A DNA stretch of 64,000 nt from Mameliella sp. CS4 (GTDB lineage Bacteria; Pseudomonadota; Alphaproteobacteria; Rhodobacterales; Rhodobacteraceae), in contig NZ_JAHXRQ010000019.1 in the NCBI RefSeq assembly GCF_019392335.1, forward strand, positions 1 through 64,000, read 5' to 3'. Made by a program: the position numbers and the translations under genes. A model generated the notes under the pieces. The model had not been told where the DNA came from and did no database searches. It saw nothing but the letters and a program-made list of their open reading frames with translations. This document shows, in pieces, positions 60,254-64,000 of this stretch (its first letter is position 1; each line of letters starts with the position of its first letter).

Positions 60254-62361
60254 TCGTTGTTCTTGCCCAGCGCCCGGTGCATCCGCACACGGGAGCGGTA
60301 TTCCGACGTGGTCTGGTACTGCGCGAGCCAGTCCGCCTGCTCTGCCGTCATGGGCTGGCCGTCGACCTGCATCTGCTCCAGCTCCAGCGCTCGTGCGAAA
60401 TCCTCATCCGGATCGCGCTCGTCCGGTTTAGGTGAGGCGCGGCGCTGTTCCAGCTTCGTGACCCGGGCCGTCAGGCGCTCTTCCTCCTCGGGAACCTCGG
60501 CACGGCGCCGCCCGCCCTTGGGCGCAGCCGGATGGATCTTCGGCAGGCGGATCACGCCCGCATCCGGCAACCCATCGCCCGGCGCATCCTGTCGCGCTGC
60601 TGCCAGCCGCTTGGCCGCGGCCGCATCCGTCATCTTCTTTTCGATCCGGGCCTGTTCCCGCGTGATCCGCTTGAATGCTTTCTTGTCGCGCGCGTGCTCC
60701 TTGGCATCCGCCACCGAGAAGAAGTCGCCGGGCTTCAGGACCGGTGCGTCGCCCAGGAAGGTGCCGTCCATCTCGTAGACAGACAGGCCCGCTTGCAGAT
60801 CGTCCGGATCGAACCGGACGGTGACGTCCTTGCCCGCGATCTGCCACATCCACTCGGCCCAGTAACGCGAGCCGTAGATCGAGACTTCGCCATTCTTGCG
60901 ATCTGCCCGGACGCCCTCGGCACGCATCAGCCAGAGGCGCTGTTGTTCCTCGGTCGCCTTGGTAATCGGCGAGGCCGCGTAGCTCTCGTTGAACACCTCG
61001 TTGAAGGACCGTTGATTGGCCACTTCCGACCGCCGTCCCCGCCGTGCGTTGTGCGCCGCGATCTCGCGCTCCAGGACCGCGCGGAACTCTTCAAGGGTGA
61101 CCGCCCGAGCGCCGTGGTTCTCCGGCTTCTCGACCGTGTTGCGCCCGGTGTAGGCCCCGACAAAGGCCGGGTTCTTGGCCACGCGGTCGCAAAGGTCGCG
61201 GAAGGCGCGCTCGATCGGCTTTGCCTGGCCCCAGCCCGGCTGCGCAAAATGCAACCCGATCCCCAGCAGCGGGAACAGGCCCAACACCTCGCCCTGCACC
61301 AGCTTGAACCGCTTCCGATGCTCGGTCTGGCCGGTCATCACCTTGTTGACGAATTCGTGCCCGTTATCCATCAGGCAGTGCTGCGGGATGCCATAGCGGC
61401 GCACCAGGTCGCCGAACGCCAGCTGCACCGTGTGCCCGTTCGCCGTCTCCGACAGACGGTAGGCCAGGAACTTGCCGCTGTAGATGTCCGAGATCGCGAT
61501 CATCTGGATCCGCCCCGGCTTCTTGCGGTCCGGGAATTGGATGAAGACGTCGAACTTGTGATAGTCGGTCTGCACCGCCTCCATCGCGTGCATATAGGTC
61601 TTGTCGCGGGTCTGGTGCGGGAAGTAGCGGCTCAGCGCATGGGCGCCCTTCCGCAGGTAGACCTGCACATGCTCTGGCACGGTCTCGGCAATGGTGCGGC
61701 GCACCTTCCAGAGCGGCGCAACGGCGATCCCCTCTTTCCGCGCCACCTCCTCGGCCCAGTCATAAGCGGCGGTCAAAGGCGGCTGCGACTTGGTCAGGAA
61801 ATACTCTTTGACGAGGTCGAGGAACTTTTCATCCGGCTGGGTCTGGGATCCGCGCGGCCTGCCGGAGGACGGCGCCAGGTAGGGCAGCCAATCCTCGGGC
61901 GCGATGCCCTCGATCAGGGCCAGCCAGTTCCAGATCGTCTTTTCCGATTTGCCGGTCTGCCGGACCACGGCGCGGACCGCCTCGGTGCGGGTCATGCCCG
62001 CGCGTTCCAGCGCATCGACCTCGCGCAGCGCCGCAAGGCGCGTCTCGGCGATGCCCTTTGCCTTCGCCTTCAACTTGTCGAACTCCGCCCAGGCCTGGTC
62101 GCGGGACCGCTTGGGCGCCTCCGCCCGGGCCTCCTGTCCAAGCCGCGTGAGCGCCACCTTGGCCCGCGTCGGGAACAGGCTGACGTGATATTCCAGGCCC
62201 CCGCCCTGACCCTTGCGGCGGCGCACCTTGCCGGGCTGGCTGGCCCAGCCTTGACGACGGGCGAGATCATTCACGCGCCGCTTGGTCGTGGGCATGTCGG
62301 GCAGCCGGGCCTCGGCAATCTCGGCGGCGGTCCACCAGGTCTGGGTGGGGGTGGTCGTCAT
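60250..62361 (-). CDS. DDE transposase (MuA-like)
   Basis: 703 aa. N-terminal Mu-type DNA-binding domain (WWTAAEIAEARLPDMPTTKR), an HTH region near 120-150, then the RNase H-fold core with the catalytic triad Asp266 (VQTDYHKF), Asp332 (CLMDNGHEF) and Glu384 (KPIERAF), spaced almost as in Mu A (269/336/392). C-terminal Mu-transpos domain and a charged tail expected to contact MuB. It carries out integration and replicative transposition. Confidence 0.96.
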   Translation of the reverse strand: MTTTPTQTWWTAAEIAEARLPDMPTTKRRVNDLARRQGWASQPGKVRRRKGQGGGLEYHVSLFPTRAKVALTRLGQEARAEAPKRSRDQAWAEFDKLKAKAKGIAETRLAALREVDALERAGMTRTEAVRAVVRQTGKSEKTIWNWLALIEGIAPEDWLPYLAPSSGRPRGSQTQPDEKFLDLVKEYFLTKSQPPLTAAYDWAEEVARKEGIAVAPLWKVRRTIAETVPEHVQVYLRKGAHALSRYFPHQTRDKTYMHAMEAVQTDYHKFDVFIQFPDRKKPGRIQMIAISDIYSGKFLAYRLSETANGHTVQLAFGDLVRRYGIPQHCLMDNGHEFVNKVMTGQTEHRKRFKLVQGEVLGLFPLLGIGLHFAQPGWGQAKPIERAFRDLCDRVAKNPAFVGAYTGRNTVEKPENHGARAVTLEEFRAVLEREIAAHNARRGRRSEVANQRSFNEVFNESYAASPITKATEEQQRLWLMRAEGVRADRKNGEVSIYGSRYWAEWMWQIAGKDVTVRFDPDDLQAGLSVYEMDGTFLGDAPVLKPGDFFSVADAKEHARDKKAFKRITREQARIEKKMTDAAAAKRLAAARQDAPGDGLPDAGVIRLPKIHPAAPKGGRRRAEVPEEEERLTARVTKLEQRRASPKPDERDPDEDFARALELEQMQVDGQPMTAEQADWLAQYQTTSEYRSRVRMHRALGKNNE

Positions 62362-62577
62362 TCAGAGAGCCCCCAAAATGGGAACCGTCACACAGACCCT
62401 TGCTTCTATCTCGAAGAGGGCGCGCGCGTATCGCAATGCGTCTTCAGGCACGGACTCTCGCGAGCGCCACGAGCTGACAGTCTGCTTCGAAACGAAAAGA
62501 GCCTCGGCGAGATCGCTGTCCGTCGTGACGCCGAAGCGGTTCTTCATTTTTGAAATTGCGCCTTCTACGTCCATCAT
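62362..62577 (-). CDS. Ner-like/CI-type HTH DNA-binding protein
   Basis: 71 aa. The HTH DSDLAEALFVSKQTVSSWRS matches the small CI/Ner repressor-type fold. It ends one base before the transposase start, where Mu encodes Ner, a repressor of early transcription. It overlaps the ParB-like gene by 4 bp. Could also be the lysogeny repressor, though the size favours a Ner role. Confidence 0.7.
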   Translation of the reverse strand: MMDVEGAISKMKNRFGVTTDSDLAEALFVSKQTVSSWRSRESVPEDALRYARALFEIEARVCVTVPILGAL

Positions 62578-63449
62578 GCGCCCCCCTCGATCTCGTCCAG
62601 CAGGGCACGCAGGTCTTCGGCGAAATCCTCGACAAAGCGACGGCGCGCCGCCTTGTTGGCGCGCGTCCAGGCATCGGCCAGGCGGGTGTGAGCGGCGTCG
62701 GTGGCGTCCTTCGGCGCAGGGCCTTCGCCGCGCGCAGCCTTCACCTGGCGGACAGCGTCGGCGGCGCTCTTGGCCTCGCCTTTCGACATGAGATCGACCA
62801 CGTCGTAGCGCTCGGTCACCTCTGAGATCTTCGACAGCTCCATCAAATCGGCCAGCGCGACCGGTTTCGGCGCGCTCCGCAGCAGTTGAATGTCGCGCGG
62901 GTCCAGCACCGTCCCGGCACGCACGAGGCGGCGCACATGGCGGTCAGATACGCCCATTGTCTGTGCCACAGCGGCGGCAAAGGATACGACGGACATCGTG
63001 TCCGCCGTATCCCAGCGCTTGGCCACCAGGCCCGCCCCGATCTGGGCCTTGGCCTCCGGGTGCATCCGCTCATAAACCGCCTTGCGGCGCGCCAGGAAGA
63101 CAGCGGTATCCAGGGCCGACAGTTCCGCGCCCGCCAGGTTGTCGTCGATCTCCATCAGCTGGGCGAAGTCGTCGGTGCAGCTCCAGCAGGTGACCTTGAT
63201 CGTCTCGTAGCCCTCGACCCCTTCGTCGCGCAGCTCGCGCGCGGCGGTCAGCCGGTGCCCGCCCGCCAAAAGGACGATCTTGCCGCCCTTCTTCAGTTTG
63301 CGGACATGGATCGGGTCCTTGATCACCCCCAACTCGCGGATAGAGGTCTTGAGCGCCTCGACCCCGGCGGCGCTGACCGGTCGCAACCGGCTGCCCATTT
63401 TGATCTCGTCCACCGGCAGTTCGGTGATCGTTGTGAGGATCTTACCCAT
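62574..63449 (-). CDS. ParB N-terminal domain protein
   Basis: 291 aa. ParB/Srx-type domain at residues about 10-110 (VDEIKMGSRLRPVSAAGVE, KIVLLAGGHRLTAARELR), then an HTH (TMGVSDRHVRRLVRAGTVL) and a helical C-terminus. Alphaproteobacterial Mu-like phages often carry such a gene just before the transposase. No parA or parS was seen, so a role in transposition or regulation is more likely than plasmid-type partition. Confidence 0.82.
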   Translation of the reverse strand: MGKILTTITELPVDEIKMGSRLRPVSAAGVEALKTSIRELGVIKDPIHVRKLKKGGKIVLLAGGHRLTAARELRDEGVEGYETIKVTCWSCTDDFAQLMEIDDNLAGAELSALDTAVFLARRKAVYERMHPEAKAQIGAGLVAKRWDTADTMSVVSFAAAVAQTMGVSDRHVRRLVRAGTVLDPRDIQLLRSAPKPVALADLMELSKISEVTERYDVVDLMSKGEAKSAADAVRQVKAARGEGPAPKDATDAAHTRLADAWTRANKAARRRFVEDFAEDLRALLDEIEGGA

Positions 63450-63681
63450 CGGCGCGCGGCCCTTTCGTCATCTTGTAGTACCAGCGGGGCTCACCGTTCG
63501 GCCCGTCGTGGCGGCGGGTGCAGTCGATCCGGGCGCCGATGCACCGCAGCTCGGAAATGATCGCGCTGACGGCGGGCGCGCTGGCCCGTGTCATGATCTC
63601 CAGCGTGGAATGCTCCCGCTTGTCGCTCAGCACCTCGAGGACACGCTGCAACCGCGCCGACTTGATCGTGGCGTGCTTCAT
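63442..63681 (-). CDS. Small winged-helix/HTH protein
   Basis: 79 aa from the ATG at 63681 (MKHATIKSARLQRVLEVL). Winged-helix pattern: VLEVLSDKREHSTLEIMT, VSAIISELRCIGARIDC, and a basic wing (RWYYKMTKG). Probably a DNA-binding regulator of the early operon. Confidence 0.65.
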   Translation of the reverse strand: MKHATIKSARLQRVLEVLSDKREHSTLEIMTRASAPAVSAIISELRCIGARIDCTRRHDGPNGEPRWYYKMTKGPRADG

Positions 63682-63944
63682 GCAGACAGCCCCTGGCGGC
63701 GGTCGAATGGATCGGCTCCGCGCCGACATCTGTCGCACATGCGGTTGTGCGGTCCTTCGCTGAGGAAGGGCGAGCCGCAGCAAAGACAGGGGCGGAGACG
63801 CCGCCGCGCCTCGCGGTTCAAATCCCTGCAGAAATCCTCGGCGGCGCGGAGCGAACTGACCTGAGGGCTGACTTTATTGCGCGTCCGGCGGTCGAACACC
63901 GCCCAGCCGTAACCGGACTTCTTGACTTCAAACGGATCAGACAT
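63678..63944 (-). CDS. Small zinc-finger-like protein
   Basis: 88 aa from the ATG at 63944 (MSDPFEVKKSGYGWAVFD; GGGAG site 7 bases upstream). The C-terminal CLCCGSPFLSEGPHNRMCDRC is shortened here to its Cys pairs CxxC...CxxC, a likely zinc finger. Unknown function. Confidence 0.6.
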   Translation of the reverse strand: MSDPFEVKKSGYGWAVFDRRTRNKVSPQVSSLRAAEDFCRDLNREARRRLRPCLCCGSPFLSEGPHNRMCDRCRRGADPFDRRQGLSA

Positions 63945-64000
63945 GGCGCCGCTCCCTTGCATAGCTGGTGGCGCTCGCCACCAGGGCCTCGATGGCGATC
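63937..64000 (-). CDS. C-terminal end of an upstream phage gene (partial)
   Basis: An open frame enters from beyond the window and reads AIEALVASATSYARERRHV before its stop at 63937-63939, overlapping the next gene start by 8 bp as elsewhere in this operon. Too short to identify. Confidence 0.4.
   Translation of the reverse strand, partial: IAIEALVASATSYARERRHV

Larger units (their letters stand above)
29327..64000 (-). mobile_element. Mu-like transposable prophage (right end and about 34.7 kb)
   Basis: All genes from 29519 to the window end are on the minus strand and match the Mu plan: MuA/MuB transposition genes, GemA, Mor/C-like activator, lysozyme, DUF2730 (gp25), gp26, gp27, gp28 terminase, gp29 portal, F, G, I/Z, T, gp35, gp36, then tail genes. 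The right end carries repeated transposase-site-like sequence at 29327-29411. Tail genes are siphovirus-like. The left end and repressor lie beyond 64000, so completeness cannot be judged; no broken gene was seen in the visible part. Confidence 0.93.

Noticed and set aside
60532-62553. 673-codon plus-strand frame opposite the transposase
   Set aside because: Antisense shadow of MuA in high-GC DNA; the product has no domain pattern. The same applies to the long plus-strand frames opposite recN, ftsZ, murC, murE, ftsI and the tail genes.
29519-64000. Gene transfer agent cluster
   Set aside because: Some tail and holin genes resemble GTA genes, but MuA/MuB, GemA, DUF935 portal, gpT and terminal repeats identify a Mu-like prophage.
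1-64000. CRISPR arrays, rRNA or tRNA genes, IS elements, integrases of the tyrosine or serine type
   Set aside because: No regularly spaced repeats, no RNA gene features and no such recombinase were seen in the window.

Overview
The window comes from a GC-rich alphaproteobacterium, most likely of the Rhodobacterales/Roseobacter group. The evidence is the gene order mraZ-rsmH-ftsL-ftsI-murE-murF-mraY-murD-ftsW-murG-murC-(DUF2484)-murB-ddl-ftsQ-ftsA-ftsZ-lpxC-bamD-recN, together with many overlapping ATGA/GTGA gene junctions. No species was identified.

Layout. Positions 1-482 hold the remains of a DUF1772-type membrane protein gene, broken by a frameshift and an amber stop. Positions 487-28674 are the complete division and cell wall (dcw) cluster, read on the minus strand from mraZ to recN. 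It makes the cytoplasmic peptidoglycan precursors (MurB-G, MraY, Ddl), the divisome (FtsL, I, W, Q, A, Z), LpxC for lipid A, BamD for outer-membrane assembly, and RecN. Three insertions interrupt the usual order. The first is a block between murB and murC: a small membrane protein, DUF2484, an SH3-domain exported protein and a YkuD L,D-transpeptidase. The second is an orphan Phd/YefM-type antitoxin upstream of ftsW. The third is a plus-strand HI0933-type flavoprotein between ftsW and murD. The ftsZ-ftsA gap carries perfect DnaA boxes.

Positions 28675-29326 are the host leader upstream of mraZ; it is rich in inverted repeats. From about 29327 to the window end lies a Mu-like transposable prophage, also on the minus strand, with its tail end next to mraZ. 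Its left end and repressor are outside the window. Reading in the direction of transcription (from 64000 downward) it has three parts. The early region holds small zinc proteins, HTH proteins, a ParB-like protein, a Ner-like HTH, the MuA and MuB homologues, DUF3164, a GapR-like protein and GemA, and ends with a Mor/C-like activator. Next come the lysis genes (GH108 muramidase, holin) and Mu-type head genes (gp25-gp29, F, G, I/Z, T, gp35, gp36). The last part is a non-contractile, siphovirus-type tail: tube, chaperones joined by a -1 frameshift, tape measure, tail tip with an NlpC/P60 domain, and a fibre with an SGNH hydrolase domain. No sheath or Mu baseplate genes are present, so this is a Mu head/replication module joined to a long flexible tail.

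Points of most interest: a small gene between the tail tube and tail chaperone genes resembles the Acb2/Tad1 cyclic-nucleotide sponges that block CBASS/Thoeris immunity. A 17-bp element is repeated exactly upstream of the lysozyme and protease/scaffold genes, where Mu has its activator-dependent late promoters Plys and PI. A GGGAAAC slippery heptamer sits on the chaperone stop codon. The Mu F homologue carries a C-terminal HEXXH zincin-like domain. A cluster of tiny unknown genes is inserted between the two terminase genes.
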